Both the position numbers and the translations under genes were made by a program. 32,600 nt of DNA, taken from Bacteroidia bacterium. Its GTDB lineage: Bacteria > Bacteroidota > Bacteroidia > Flavobacteriales > Flavobacteriaceae. The notes beneath the pieces are model-generated. The model saw only the letters and a list, made by a program, of their open reading frames with translations, was not told the DNA's origin and ran no database searches. The stretch is taken from NCBI GenBank assembly GCA_030427985.1, contig JAUIBH010000034.1:1-32600 (forward strand), given 5' to 3'. This document shows, piece after piece, positions 23,804 through 32,140 of the stretch. Numbering within the stretch: position 1 is the first letter of the stretch; each line of letters begins with the position of its first letter.

Positions 23804-24172
23804 ATGAAAAAGCTCTTTTCATTGTTGTCCATTATTGTTATAATTGCGGTAAGCAATTGTAGCCGTGTTCCCGAAAATAACGATCCTATTTTGGGCATCT
23901 GGACCAAAACCGAATCTTCAATAGATGGCAAAGGTGCCGATTCAACTCGGGAGGAATGGATTTTCAACGATGTTTATTTGGGCAGATACCAAAAATATTC
24001 AAACTCCAAACTAGTTTTTTATACTGATTTTAAGTGGTCCGAAACAAAAGGAACCTATACCATTATCTATGGTGACCCCCAAGTTGAGGATATCACCGTT
24101 AGTTTAAAACAAAATGGTGACCCTGAAATTTTAGCCCTGGAGAACGGTTCGGTCTTCGCCACCAGGGAATAG
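23804..24172 (+). CDS. Small lipocalin-like lipoprotein
   Basis: 122 residues. The signal ends in VSNC with Cys19 as the lipidated residue. The mature part begins with a DPILGIWTKTES strand, followed by EEWIFN, KLVFYTDFKWSETKGTYTII and further short beta strands. This opening and the strand-rich 100-residue body resemble the small lipocalin-like lipoproteins of Bacteroidota, which are mostly uncharacterised. A ligand cannot be predicted. It stands alone on the plus strand, divergent from mdh and convergent with the barrel gene at 24253, with a strong terminator after it. No consensus promoter is visible in the 240 bases upstream. The lipoprotein call is firm, the fold is a moderate inference. 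Confidence 0.82.
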   Translation: MKKLFSLLSIIVIIAVSNCSRVPENNDPILGIWTKTESSIDGKGADSTREEWIFNDVYLGRYQKYSNSKLVFYTDFKWSETKGTYTIIYGDPQVEDITVSLKQNGDPEILALENGSVFATRE

Positions 24173-24199
24173 ACAGGAAGACTACTTATATGAAAATAG

Positions 24200-24228
24200 A
24201 AGGCCCCAACAATTGTTGGGGCCTTTTT
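24200..24228. terminator. Bidirectional terminator, perfect palindrome
   Basis: Bases 24200-24225 form a perfect palindrome whose half is AAGGCCCCAACAA, followed by T. It serves the lipoprotein gene and the convergent barrel gene ending at 24253. Confidence 0.9.
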
Positions 24229-24252
24229 AATGGTTGGTCAATTGATTTGGTA

Positions 24253-25263
24253 TTATCTAAATCCGAAGTTGAGACCAAAAGTAAAGGTGCTAAACTCTGA
24301 AAAATTATAGTCTGCATTAATCCTAAAAAAGCCAAGTTTTATTTTGGTTCCCAAATTGGCTGTTACGCCACTTGCTTTTTTAGAAACACTAAAAGGATCG
24401 GTATATGTAGTTTGAAAAGGTCCCGAGGTAACCTCATAGGTCCCCAATACATCTATGTCTGATTTACCTGTAATATACCCCAGTCCACCATAAAAATTAA
24501 TGACAGGAATATTTCGAGTAGATACCACCGCGCTAAAATTCCATGTCTTGAAGTTGGCATCAATACGCTGGTCACTTCCATTAATCAATTCTGTGTCCGT
24601 AAAATCATATTCGCCGGTAAGACCCGTATACCCAATAACCGCAGAAATGGCTACGGGCAACAATTTATCCGCTGGCAACATTTTAGTAAAATCATATTGA
24701 AGACCAGCTCCAAAAAGCCCAATTTTGGCATCATCGTCGAATTTTATCTTGGGCAAAAAGCGAGCTTTCACCTCTAGGCCCTTCACCAATCCCACACTTC
24801 CCTGAATGTATCCAGAGGGAATAAAGTTGAAATTCTCGGAAGCTAATCCGGAAGGGAGTTCAAACTCTTCCCTAAAGAGTCCATTCTCATCTTCCACAAA
24901 AACCTCTATGCCTTCAATATCTCCCAATGCCGTTGAAACGGGTCTGGCTTGACCTGGATTGATTACAAAATCCAAATTTTCATAGTCATTGGGGTCTAAA
25001 ACAAAGGCCTTTTTATCATCTTTGTTCTTAAACCCGGTCATATTTCCCACAATGGATATTTCAAAGCCACCTAAAGGCTTGGCATCGGCGGTATTGTACC
25101 ATCCATTGGAGATGCTATAAATTGTTGCTTCGGAAACGGGAGCCAAGTACGAGTTGGAAAAACGTTCGGCATCGTTTACACCAGAAAGAAAGAGGTTATT
25201 TAAATCTTGTGCTTTAGAAAAGGTCACCGTGGCAAGGGCAACCCACAAAAGGATTTTTTTCAT
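24253..25263 (-). CDS. Outer-membrane beta-barrel protein, DUF6588-like
   Basis: 336 residues with a signal peptide (MKKILLWVALATVTFSKA, cleavage at 18). After DLNNLFLSGVNDAERFSNSY come segments typical of a family I recall as DUF6588 in Bacteroidota. The second half has alternating amphipathic strands with Gly and aromatic girdles (FGAGLQYDFTKML, AVIGYTGLTGEYDFTD, KLGFFRINADYNFSEFSTFT) and ends GLNFGFR, a typical terminal barrel strand. It probably sits in the outer membrane; transported compound or partner unknown. It is downstream of gyrB on the same strand, but a terminator (25287-25316) lies between them. The family name is from memory and should be read with caution; the barrel character is well supported. 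Confidence 0.82.
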   Translation of the reverse strand: MKKILLWVALATVTFSKAQDLNNLFLSGVNDAERFSNSYLAPVSEATIYSISNGWYNTADAKPLGGFEISIVGNMTGFKNKDDKKAFVLDPNDYENLDFVINPGQARPVSTALGDIEGIEVFVEDENGLFREEFELPSGLASENFNFIPSGYIQGSVGLVKGLEVKARFLPKIKFDDDAKIGLFGAGLQYDFTKMLPADKLLPVAISAVIGYTGLTGEYDFTDTELINGSDQRIDANFKTWNFSAVVSTRNIPVINFYGGLGYITGKSDIDVLGTYEVTSGPFQTTYTDPFSVSKKASGVTANLGTKIKLGFFRINADYNFSEFSTFTFGLNFGFR

Positions 25264-25286
25264 TTTGTAAAATTTTTCCTAAAACT

Positions 25287-25316
25287 AAAAAACTCGCCCT
25301 GTAAGAGCGAGTTTTT
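25287..25316 (-). terminator. Terminator of gyrB
   Basis: On the minus strand AAACTCGC and GCGAGTTT form an 8-bp stem followed by six T, about 20 bases after the gyrB stop. Confidence 0.78.
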
Positions 25317-25335
25317 GTTGTGAAACAACCGTTAT

Positions 25336-27276
25336 CTATACATCTATGTTGGCATAGACGGCATTTTTCTCGATAAATTCACGTCTTGGCGGTACTTCAT
25401 CGCCCATGAGCATGGAGAAGATTCGGTCTGATTCGGTTGCATTATCAATGCTTACTTGGCGTAAGGTCCTAAATTCTGGGTTCATTGTAGTATCCCAGAG
25501 TTGTTCCGCGTTCATCTCACCGAGACCTTTATACCGTTGAATGCTTGCACCACCGTTCATCTCTTTCATGATAGCATCCCGTTCCTTATCGTTCCACGCA
25601 TAACGTTTTTTGGAACCTTTCTTCAATAAATATAAGGGTGGCGTAGCGATATAAACGTGACCGCCCTCTATCAATTCCCTCATATAACGGAAGAAGAAAG
25701 TCAAAATCAAGGTTTCAATGTGACTACCATCCACATCGGCATCACACATGATTACCACTTTATGATAGCGCAGCTTGTCTAAATTCAAGGCCTTGCTGTC
25801 TTCCTCTGTTCCGATGGTAACACCCAATGCGGTATAAATGTTTTTGATTTCTTCATTCTCAAAAACCTTATGCTGCATGGCTTTTTCCACATTCAAAATT
25901 TTACCACGTAGTGGTAGAATCGCCTGAAAGTTTCTGTCACGACCTTGTTTTGCTGTACCACCCGCGGAATCCCCCTCAACCAAGAACACTTCACATTTGG
26001 TTGGATCTTGTTCAGAGCAATCTGATAGTTTTCCAGGCAATCCCCCAACACTCATTGGGTTTTTACGCTGAACCATTTCACGTGCCTTGGCTGCAGCATG
26101 TCTGGCTTGGGCTGCCAATTTTACTTTTTCTACGATTTGTTTGGCGTCATCTGGATGTTCCTCCAAATAATCGGTCAACATTTCGGATACCGCTTGGCTT
26201 ACGGCACTGGTCACCTCTCGGTTTCCCAATTTGGTCTTAGTCTGACCTTCAAACTGGGGTTCGGCTACTTTAACGGATACGATGGCCGTAAGTCCTTCCC
26301 TAAAATCATCCCCAGAGATTTCAAACTTCACCTTATCCAACATGCCTGAGTTGTCGGCGTACTTTTTTAAGGTAGTGGTCAACCCCCTTCTAAATCCTGA
26401 GAGGTGTGTTCCCCCTTCATGGGTATTGATGTTGTTCACATAGGAGTGAAGATTTTCGGTATATCCGGTATTGTAGACCATGGCCACTTCCACTGGAATG
26501 CCGTTTTTCTCCCCTTCCATGGAAATTACACTCTGAATCAAAGGCTCTCGCGTACCATCCAAAAAGCGAATGAATTCTTTTAAACCTTCATCGGAATGAA
26601 AAGTTTCTGAAATAAATTCTCCCTTATCGTCCTTGTGGCGTTTATCAGTAAGGGTTATCGTAACACCTTTGTTCAAAAAGGAAAGCTCTCGCATCCTATT
26701 GGCCAAAGTCTCATAGCTATATTCAATAGTTTGGGTGAATATAGTGTCGTCTGGCATAAAAGTGACCACTGTACCGGTTTCCTTACTCTCACCAACACTT
26801 TTTACCGGATAAAGGGTTTTTCCCCTTTCATATTCCTGTTCCCATATTTTTCCATCTCTATAAACCGTGGCTTTCAGATGGCTGGAAAGTGCATTTACAC
26901 AGGAAACCCCAACACCGTGAAGTCCACCAGAAACTTTATACGAATCCTTATCAAATTTACCTCCTGCACCAATTTTGGTCATGACCACTTCCAGAGCGGA
27001 AACGCCTTCTTTTTTGTGAAGGTCTACGGGAATTCCACGTCCATTATCTTTTGTGGTGATGGAGTTGTCCTCATTGATAATGACCTGAATGGAATCACAG
27101 TAGCCTCCCATGGCCTCATCAATGGAGTTATCCACTACTTCATATACCAAATGGTGAAGTCCACGCACCCCAACATCCCCAATGTACATGGAAGGTCTCA
27201 TACGCACGTGTTCCATGCCTTCGAGGGCCTGGATACTGTCCGCTGAGTACATTTTCTTGTTAGCTTCTTCGCTCAT
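25336..27276 (-). CDS. gyrB: DNA gyrase subunit B
   Basis: A 646-residue ATPase subunit of gyrase, which introduces negative supercoils together with GyrA. The GHKL ATP site shows EVVDNSIDEA (46-55), the DNGRGIPV loop (77-84) and GGLHGVG (117-123). The transducer follows, then TOPRIM motifs EGDSAGGTAKQGRDR (434-448) and DADVDGSHI (512-520), and the tail RYKGLGEMN and FIEKNAVYANIDV. E. coli GyrB has 804 residues; the absence of its 170-residue insert is normal outside proteobacteria. The ending YANIDV marks GyrB rather than ParE. gyrA is not in the window. TATATTTG just upstream suggests its own promoter, and a terminator follows. Confidence 0.97.
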   Translation of the reverse strand: MSEEANKKMYSADSIQALEGMEHVRMRPSMYIGDVGVRGLHHLVYEVVDNSIDEAMGGYCDSIQVIINEDNSITTKDNGRGIPVDLHKKEGVSALEVVMTKIGAGGKFDKDSYKVSGGLHGVGVSCVNALSSHLKATVYRDGKIWEQEYERGKTLYPVKSVGESKETGTVVTFMPDDTIFTQTIEYSYETLANRMRELSFLNKGVTITLTDKRHKDDKGEFISETFHSDEGLKEFIRFLDGTREPLIQSVISMEGEKNGIPVEVAMVYNTGYTENLHSYVNNINTHEGGTHLSGFRRGLTTTLKKYADNSGMLDKVKFEISGDDFREGLTAIVSVKVAEPQFEGQTKTKLGNREVTSAVSQAVSEMLTDYLEEHPDDAKQIVEKVKLAAQARHAAAKAREMVQRKNPMSVGGLPGKLSDCSEQDPTKCEVFLVEGDSAGGTAKQGRDRNFQAILPLRGKILNVEKAMQHKVFENEEIKNIYTALGVTIGTEEDSKALNLDKLRYHKVVIMCDADVDGSHIETLILTFFFRYMRELIEGGHVYIATPPLYLLKKGSKKRYAWNDKERDAIMKEMNGGASIQRYKGLGEMNAEQLWDTTMNPEFRTLRQVSIDNATESDRIFSMLMGDEVPPRREFIEKNAVYANIDV

Positions 27277-27313
27277 ATATTCTTCGTATTTGCCTTGAAT
27301 TTTTCAAATCTTA

Positions 27314-27321
27314 CAAATATA
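27314..27321 (-). promoter_or_regulatory. Candidate -7 element for gyrB
   Basis: The minus strand reads TATATTTG, an exact TAnnTTTG, 37 bases upstream of the gyrB ATG. A TTG at the right -33 distance is missing. Confidence 0.45.
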
Positions 27322-27438
27322 AAGAATACCCCTCTAAATTAGGTCGTTGAAGCCTCTTGGAGACCCTAAGTTATCAACAAAAACCTGTGGAAAACAGTGC
27401 ATTTTTAGCATGCATTGCACAACTATCGATGAAATACA

Positions 27439-27464
27439 AAAAGCCCCTTGTGCAAGGGGCTTTT
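27439..27464 (-). terminator. Terminator of asnB
   Basis: AAAAGCCCCTTG and CAAGGGGCTTTT pair over 12 bp around a two-base centre, with a T run on the minus strand, 63 bases after the asnB stop. Confidence 0.87.
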
Positions 27465-27526
27465 CCGACTAATTGAAAATGAAACAAAACAGCATCTTCT
27501 CACTACATTTTCGTATGATGGGTTGG

Positions 27527-29197
27527 TTATTTTATGTAGGCATCAGAATGCACCTTGGCCACCGCCCTTCCAGATGGGTCGTTCATGTTTTTAAAGGCTT
27601 CATCCCACTCTAAAGCTATCTTGGTACTGCACGCTACGGAAGGCTCTTGAGGAACACTCAATGCAGCGGCATCTGATGGGAAGTGGCTTTCAAAAATGGA
27701 ACGGTAGTAGTACTCCTCCTTGGACGTTGGTGTTTGGATTGGAAACTTGAAATGTGCATTTTCCAATTGCTCATCGGTAATTTCTTCGGCCACTAGTGCT
27801 TTTAAGGTATCTATCCAACTGTATCCAACTCCATCGGAAAACTGTTCCTTTTGTCTCCAAGCCACGCTTTCGGGCAAATAGGATTCAAAAGCTTTTCGTA
27901 CTACCCACTTTTCCATGCGTTCCCCGTTGATCATCTTATCTTTTGGGTTGATGCTCATGGCTACATCCATAAATTCTTTGTCCAAAAATGGAACACGACC
28001 TTCAATACCCCAAGATGCCAAGGATTTGTTCGCACGAAGACAATCGTACATGTGCAATTTGGTCAGTTTACGAACCGTCTCTTCATGGAAGTCCTTTGGG
28101 CTTGGCGCTTTGTGGAAGTACAAATATCCACCGAACAACTCATCGGCTCCTTCTCCTGAAAGGACCATTTTTATCCCCATGGATTTAATGACCCTTGCCA
28201 TGAGATACATGGGCGTAGAAGCCCTGATAGTAGTAATATCGTAGGTTTCCAAGTTATAGATGACATCTTTGATGGCATCCAAACCTTCTTGGATGGTAAA
28301 TTTTATTTCATGGTGAACGGTACCGATGTGGTCTGCCACTTTTTGTGCCGCAGCCAAATCCGGAGAACCTTCCAATCCCACCGAAAAAGAGTGCAACTGA
28401 GGCCACCAGGCATCAGCAGTATCACCAGATTCTATTCGTTTTTGGGAGTATCTTTTTGCAATGGCAGAGGTTACGGATGAATCCAATCCGCCCGACAACA
28501 ACACGCCGTAAGGCACATCGGACATCAATTGGCGGTGGACAGCTGCTTCCAAAGCATCTTTAATGGCCTGAATACTGGTCTCGTTTTCCTTTACGGCGTC
28601 GTATTCCATCCAATCCCTGTTGTACCACCTTACAAACTCACCGGTTGAGCTATGTAGATAGTGTCCCGGAGGGAATAGCTCTATTTTGGAACAGGTGCCT
28701 TCCAAAGCTTTCAACTCCGAGGCAACATAGAACGTTCCGTTTTTGTCCCAGCCGATATACAATGGAATAATCCCCATATGGTCACGAGCGATGAAATATT
28801 CATCTTTTTCACTATCGTAGATGGCAAAACCGAAAATTCCGTTCATTTCATCCACAAACTCAGGTCCCTTTTCTTGATAGAGGGCCAAAATCACCTCACA
28901 GTCAGATTGGGTTTGGAAATCATATTTTCCTTCAAACTGCTTTCTGAGTTCTTGGTGGTTATATATTTCACCATTGGCAGCCAATACCAGTTTGCCATCA
29001 GCACTGAACAAGGGCTGTTTTCCTGAGGCAGGATCAACAATAGCCAATCTTTCATGGGCCAAAATGGCCTTATCGTCTGCATAAATTCCGCTCCAATCTG
29101 GACCTCTGTGCCTAACCTTCTTGGACATTTCCAGTAATTGGGGGCGTAACACTTCCGTGCTTTCCTTCACATCAAACGCGCATACAATTCCACACAT
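27527..29197 (-). CDS. asnB: Asparagine synthase B (glutamine-hydrolysing)
   Basis: 556 residues, the same size as E. coli AsnB (554). The N-terminal glutaminase domain starts MCGIVCAFDV, with Cys2 becoming the nucleophile after Met removal; RHRGPDWSG, HERLAIVDP and ANGEIYNH complete it. The synthetase domain has the pyrophosphate loop LSGGLDSS (234-241) that binds ATP, and SGEGADELFGGY. It makes asparagine from aspartate with ammonia released from glutamine. All expected catalytic elements are present and no insertion or truncation is seen. It is transcribed away from the DUF2911 gene, with an AT-rich 242-base divergent region; a near-match AATATTTG on the minus strand at 29227-29234 is the best -7 candidate. 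A strong terminator separates it from gyrB. Confidence 0.97.
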   Translation of the reverse strand: MCGIVCAFDVKESTEVLRPQLLEMSKKVRHRGPDWSGIYADDKAILAHERLAIVDPASGKQPLFSADGKLVLAANGEIYNHQELRKQFEGKYDFQTQSDCEVILALYQEKGPEFVDEMNGIFGFAIYDSEKDEYFIARDHMGIIPLYIGWDKNGTFYVASELKALEGTCSKIELFPPGHYLHSSTGEFVRWYNRDWMEYDAVKENETSIQAIKDALEAAVHRQLMSDVPYGVLLSGGLDSSVTSAIAKRYSQKRIESGDTADAWWPQLHSFSVGLEGSPDLAAAQKVADHIGTVHHEIKFTIQEGLDAIKDVIYNLETYDITTIRASTPMYLMARVIKSMGIKMVLSGEGADELFGGYLYFHKAPSPKDFHEETVRKLTKLHMYDCLRANKSLASWGIEGRVPFLDKEFMDVAMSINPKDKMINGERMEKWVVRKAFESYLPESVAWRQKEQFSDGVGYSWIDTLKALVAEEITDEQLENAHFKFPIQTPTSKEEYYYRSIFESHFPSDAAALSVPQEPSVACSTKIALEWDEAFKNMNDPSGRAVAKVHSDAYIK

Positions 29198-29410
29198 ATC
29201 AAAATATATTTATAACAATTTTGATGCAAATATTGACCTTATTGTTTTTAAATAAAAGCTTAAAATTAATTTTAGTTATAAATTGAAATATTAAAATGTT
29301 TTTATATATCACACTGTAATTGAATCATGGAACAACAGCTTGAAATTAATTGTTTTGTAAGGTTCTTAAATTTTAACGTCTTTTTATAAAAACACCATTT
29401 AATTACATCC

Positions 29411-29418
29411 TAGTTTTG
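29411..29418 (+). promoter_or_regulatory. Candidate -7 element for the DUF2911 gene
   Basis: TAGTTTTG is an exact TAnnTTTG match, 21 bases before the ATG at 29440. There is no TTG at the -33 distance. It argues against the alternative TTG start at 29416, which lies inside the element. Confidence 0.4.
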
Positions 29419-29439
29419 GAAACAACTAAAATCACAATC

Positions 29440-29970
29440 ATGAAGAATGTATTCTTATTCACTTTTTTAACCCTTGCTATGGTTTTCACCACTGAAGCCA
29501 CAGCACAGAAATTCAGTGGTTTGGACAAAAGTCCAGCTGATATTGCCTATTACCCCTCCAGTTCAAGGGAAACAGACAAAGCCGCCCGAATTATTTATAG
29601 CCGTCCGCAATTGAAGGGACGTAGTTTGGATGAACTGGCCCCAAAAGGAAAAGTTTGGAGAACTGGAGCCAATGAGGCCACCGAAATCACTTTTTACAAA
29701 GACGCTACCGTAGGTGGCAAAGCTGTTAAAGCAGGTACGTATTCCTTGTTCACCATTCCCGGGGATGATGAATGGACCGTTATTTTGAACAGCAATTTGC
29801 ACCAATGGGGTGCTTATTCCTATGACAGTGCTGCGGATGTGGCTCGCGTTACTGCAGAAGCCAGTACAGATAGTGAAGAGCTGGAAGCGTTTTCCATTGC
29901 CTTTGATGATAATGGCGATATGGTCATGGGATGGGGTACCGCAAGAGCTACCTTACCGATGAGCTTCTAA
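29440..29970 (+). CDS. DUF2911 domain secreted protein
   Basis: 176 residues from ATG 29440. The frame extends to a TTG at 29416, but that codon lies in the probable promoter and would place charged residues before the signal peptide. The signal peptide ends ATA-Q (about residue 22). The mature protein is nearly all DUF2911: SRPQLKGRSLDELAPKGKVW, RTGANEATEITFYKDATVGG, AGTYSLFTIPGDDEWTVILN and NLHQWGAYSYD. This family is common in Bacteroidota, exported, and of unknown function. It is monocistronic, with a terminator 23 bases after the stop. The family assignment is firm. Confidence 0.93.
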   Translation: MKNVFLFTFLTLAMVFTTEATAQKFSGLDKSPADIAYYPSSSRETDKAARIIYSRPQLKGRSLDELAPKGKVWRTGANEATEITFYKDATVGGKAVKAGTYSLFTIPGDDEWTVILNSNLHQWGAYSYDSAADVARVTAEASTDSEELEAFSIAFDDNGDMVMGWGTARATLPMSF

Positions 29971-29992
29971 GAAAAGAATTTTTACATTATAT

Positions 29993-30020
29993 AAAAGCGG
30001 GCCTTGTGTCCGCTTTTTTA
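29993..30020. terminator. Terminator of the DUF2911 gene
   Basis: AAAAGCGG (29993-30000) and CCGCTTTT pair over 8 bp with a nine-base loop and a T run. It overlaps the stop region of the convergent gene at 30018 and can act in both directions. Confidence 0.75.
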
Positions 30021-30446
30021 TTGTTCATCAATTCCGAAATATTCAACCCCGTTCTCTTTGGACTTTTTTAAATAGCGTTCGATTATCTCTTCTTCATGTG
30101 GCGCAATTCTTAACCCGGCAAGAAAACTCACATTCTCTTCTGTTTTGTGATCTAAAATATAGACTCCATCTCCTTCACTTATCGCCATATTCACATCCAT
30201 CTCTTTACCTACTGAAACTGTATCTGAATCGAGATTATAAGCATAGTAAATATGGTAATCATTCCACCAAGGGCCAATAATAGGTGTTTTGGTTCTTTTG
30301 GTAACAATTCCTGGCACCATTGAAAAGTCTTCGGGGTCGTAATCCTCGTACTTTGGTTCTGCTTCACTTTTGCAATTAGAAAACATCAGCAAAAGAAACA
30401 CGCCAGATAAAATTTTAAAAAATAAAGCCTTGAATAGATTCTTCAC
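30018..30446 (-). CDS. Hypothetical small lipoprotein
   Basis: 142 residues with a lipoprotein signal: long hydrophobic stretch and lipobox FSNC with Cys25. The mature region has YEDYDPEDFSMVPG, a strand-like GPWWNDYHIYYAYN and a C-terminal helix EEEIIERYLKKSKENG. I recognise no domain. It follows the amidohydrolase on the same strand; the 24-base gap is filled by a dispersed repeat. No promoter of its own is visible, so it is probably read from the amidohydrolase promoter at 32110. The gene looks intact and the start gives a proper signal peptide. Confidence 0.78.
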   Translation of the reverse strand: MKNLFKALFFKILSGVFLLLMFSNCKSEAEPKYEDYDPEDFSMVPGIVTKRTKTPIIGPWWNDYHIYYAYNLDSDTVSVGKEMDVNMAISEGDGVYILDHKTEENVSFLAGLRIAPHEEEIIERYLKKSKENGVEYFGIDEQ

Positions 30447-30475
30447 TTTGTTCAGAATGACATTTCGTTGTCATT
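30437..30475. repeat. Dispersed repeat overlapping the amidohydrolase stop
   Basis: GATTCTTCACT (30437-30447) and TTCAGAATGACA (30451-30462) repeat the words found at 22349-22382. AATGACA (30456-30462) and TGTCATT (30469-30475) form a 7-bp inverted repeat around TTTCGT, and its right arm supplies the TGA of the amidohydrolase on the minus strand. Confidence 0.65.
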
Positions 30476-32093
30476 TCATCTGTTTCCCTCCCACAAAAAC
30501 TTGCTCGGCTTTTAAGTTGGGCACACTGTCTATGGGCATGGTCATGATGTCGTCACTTAAAATGACAAAATCCGCAAATTTACCGGGCTCGATACTTCCT
30601 TTTTCGTTCTCTTCAAAATTGGAATAGGCCGCCCAAATCGTCATTCCCTTTAAGGTTTCTTCTCTGGAAAGCGCATTTTCCATTTGATACCCACCCTCTG
30701 GATAGTTCTCCAAATCTTGACGTGCCACCGCAGCGTAAAAAGTCAAAAATGGACTCACTTGCTCCACCGGAAAATCGGTTCCCAATGCCACAAGACCTGC
30801 TTTGTCCAATAAATTTTTAAAGGCATAAGCCCCTTTTACGCGCTCTGAGCCCAAGCGGTCTTCAGCCCAATACATATCACTGGTGGCATGGGTAGGTTGA
30901 ATGGAGGGAATTATTCCTTTCTCGAAATAATCAAAATCAGGTTGTGAAATGACCTGTGCATGTTCCACTTTCCAACGGCGATCTTCTTTTCCTTCCAAGG
31001 CTTTTTCATAAGCTCGTAATACCACCACATTGGCAGAATCTCCAATAGCATGGGTGTTCATTTGATAGTCTGAAGCTGCAATACGTTCTGCCAACGCCCC
31101 TATTTCATCCACAGGAGTGACCATGGCACCAAAATGGCCAGGTTGGTCAGAATACGGCTCCCGCAATGCTGCTCCTCTGGACCCCAGAGCACCATCACCA
31201 TAGACTTTTATGGAGCGGACATTCAACCTATCTGTCTTGATAATACCCTTGTCGAGGAAGTAATCAAGATTTTCGGGGTAATTGGCCACCATGGCGTATA
31301 CCCTTATAGACAGTTCTTCCTCTTGTTGTAAGCTATCAATCAGTTCGATGGTTTCCCTGCCCAAACCGGCATCATTCACCGTGGTCAAGCCGTAATCCAG
31401 GCATAGCTTTTCAGCATCCTTTAGCGCCTGAATCTGGGTTTCTCTACTCGGCTCGGGCATCACGGCATTAATCATCCTCATTGGGCCATCTATCAATACT
31501 CCAGTAATATTGGTGTCTTCATCCAATACAATTTCACCTCCTTCCACAAATGTATATTCCGTAATTCCAGCCAAATTAAGTGCCGCTTGATTAACCAGAT
31601 AGGCATGGCCATCAATACGTTCCAAGACCACAGGTGTGTCCGGAAAAAGTTCATCTAGTTTGAACCTAGTGGGGAATTCTTTAACTTCCCAATCATTTTG
31701 GTCCCAACCACTACCCATGATAAAATTGGAGGGACGTTCTTTTTGAAAAGCCACCACTTTCTCCAAAATCTCATCGAAACTGGTAGTTCCCACCAAATCC
31801 ACCACTTGTTGGTTCTGCCCCAAACCATAAAAATGACAGTGGGCATCTATTAAACCGGGCACAATGGTCTTCCCTTTGGCATCCAGTTCTTCTTTGGCAG
31901 TGTATTTTTTATGAATGTCCGCCGTTTCTGCAACGGCCACAAATTTTCCATCTTTTATAGCCACACAACAGGCCTTGGAAAAATCTTTATCCACTGTGTA
32001 GATATTGGCATTGTATACAATCAGGTCCACTTCTTCTTTGGAAGTACAAGCAAAAAAGAACGCAATGGAACAAAAGAGAAGAAACTTTTTCAT
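30471..32093 (-). CDS. Lipoprotein amidohydrolase (Amidohydro_3/YtcJ type)
   Basis: 540 residues with lipobox FFAC and lipidated Cys16, so it is membrane-anchored, unlike most cytoplasmic relatives. It is a metal-dependent hydrolase of the amidohydrolase superfamily. The small beta domain has VDLIVYNANIYTVD and AIKDGKFVAVA, then the metal motif PGLIDAHCHF with His85 and His87. Later metal or substrate residues lie in NTHAIGDSAN, VEHAQVI and ALGTDFPVEQVSP, and the tail ends GKFADFVILSDDIM. The insertion typical of the YtcJ/N-substituted formamide deformylase branch is present (LGSGWDQN-like MGSGWDQNDW). The substrate is not known; an amide or carbamate of an exported or environmental compound is plausible. 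A good promoter lies just upstream; the small lipoprotein follows. Confidence 0.93.
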   Translation of the reverse strand: MKKFLLFCSIAFFFACTSKEEVDLIVYNANIYTVDKDFSKACCVAIKDGKFVAVAETADIHKKYTAKEELDAKGKTIVPGLIDAHCHFYGLGQNQQVVDLVGTTSFDEILEKVVAFQKERPSNFIMGSGWDQNDWEVKEFPTRFKLDELFPDTPVVLERIDGHAYLVNQAALNLAGITEYTFVEGGEIVLDEDTNITGVLIDGPMRMINAVMPEPSRETQIQALKDAEKLCLDYGLTTVNDAGLGRETIELIDSLQQEEELSIRVYAMVANYPENLDYFLDKGIIKTDRLNVRSIKVYGDGALGSRGAALREPYSDQPGHFGAMVTPVDEIGALAERIAASDYQMNTHAIGDSANVVVLRAYEKALEGKEDRRWKVEHAQVISQPDFDYFEKGIIPSIQPTHATSDMYWAEDRLGSERVKGAYAFKNLLDKAGLVALGTDFPVEQVSPFLTFYAAVARQDLENYPEGGYQMENALSREETLKGMTIWAAYSNFEENEKGSIEPGKFADFVILSDDIMTMPIDSVPNLKAEQVFVGGKQMK

Positions 32094-32109
32094 GGAGAGC
32101 TGGTTTCCT

Positions 32110-32139
32110 CAAAAATAGAAAATGCAAGTGAATACGCAA
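32110..32139 (-). promoter_or_regulatory. Promoter of the amidohydrolase gene
   Basis: On the minus strand, TTG (32139-32137), a 19-base spacer and TATTTTTG (32117-32110) match the Bacteroidota consensus exactly. The leader would be only about 10 bases. Confidence 0.65.
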
Positions 32140-32140
32140 C

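Noticed and set aside
26635..27246. 203-codon plus-strand open frame inside gyrB
   Set aside because: Antisense to the conserved GyrB ATPase domain; no supporting signal.
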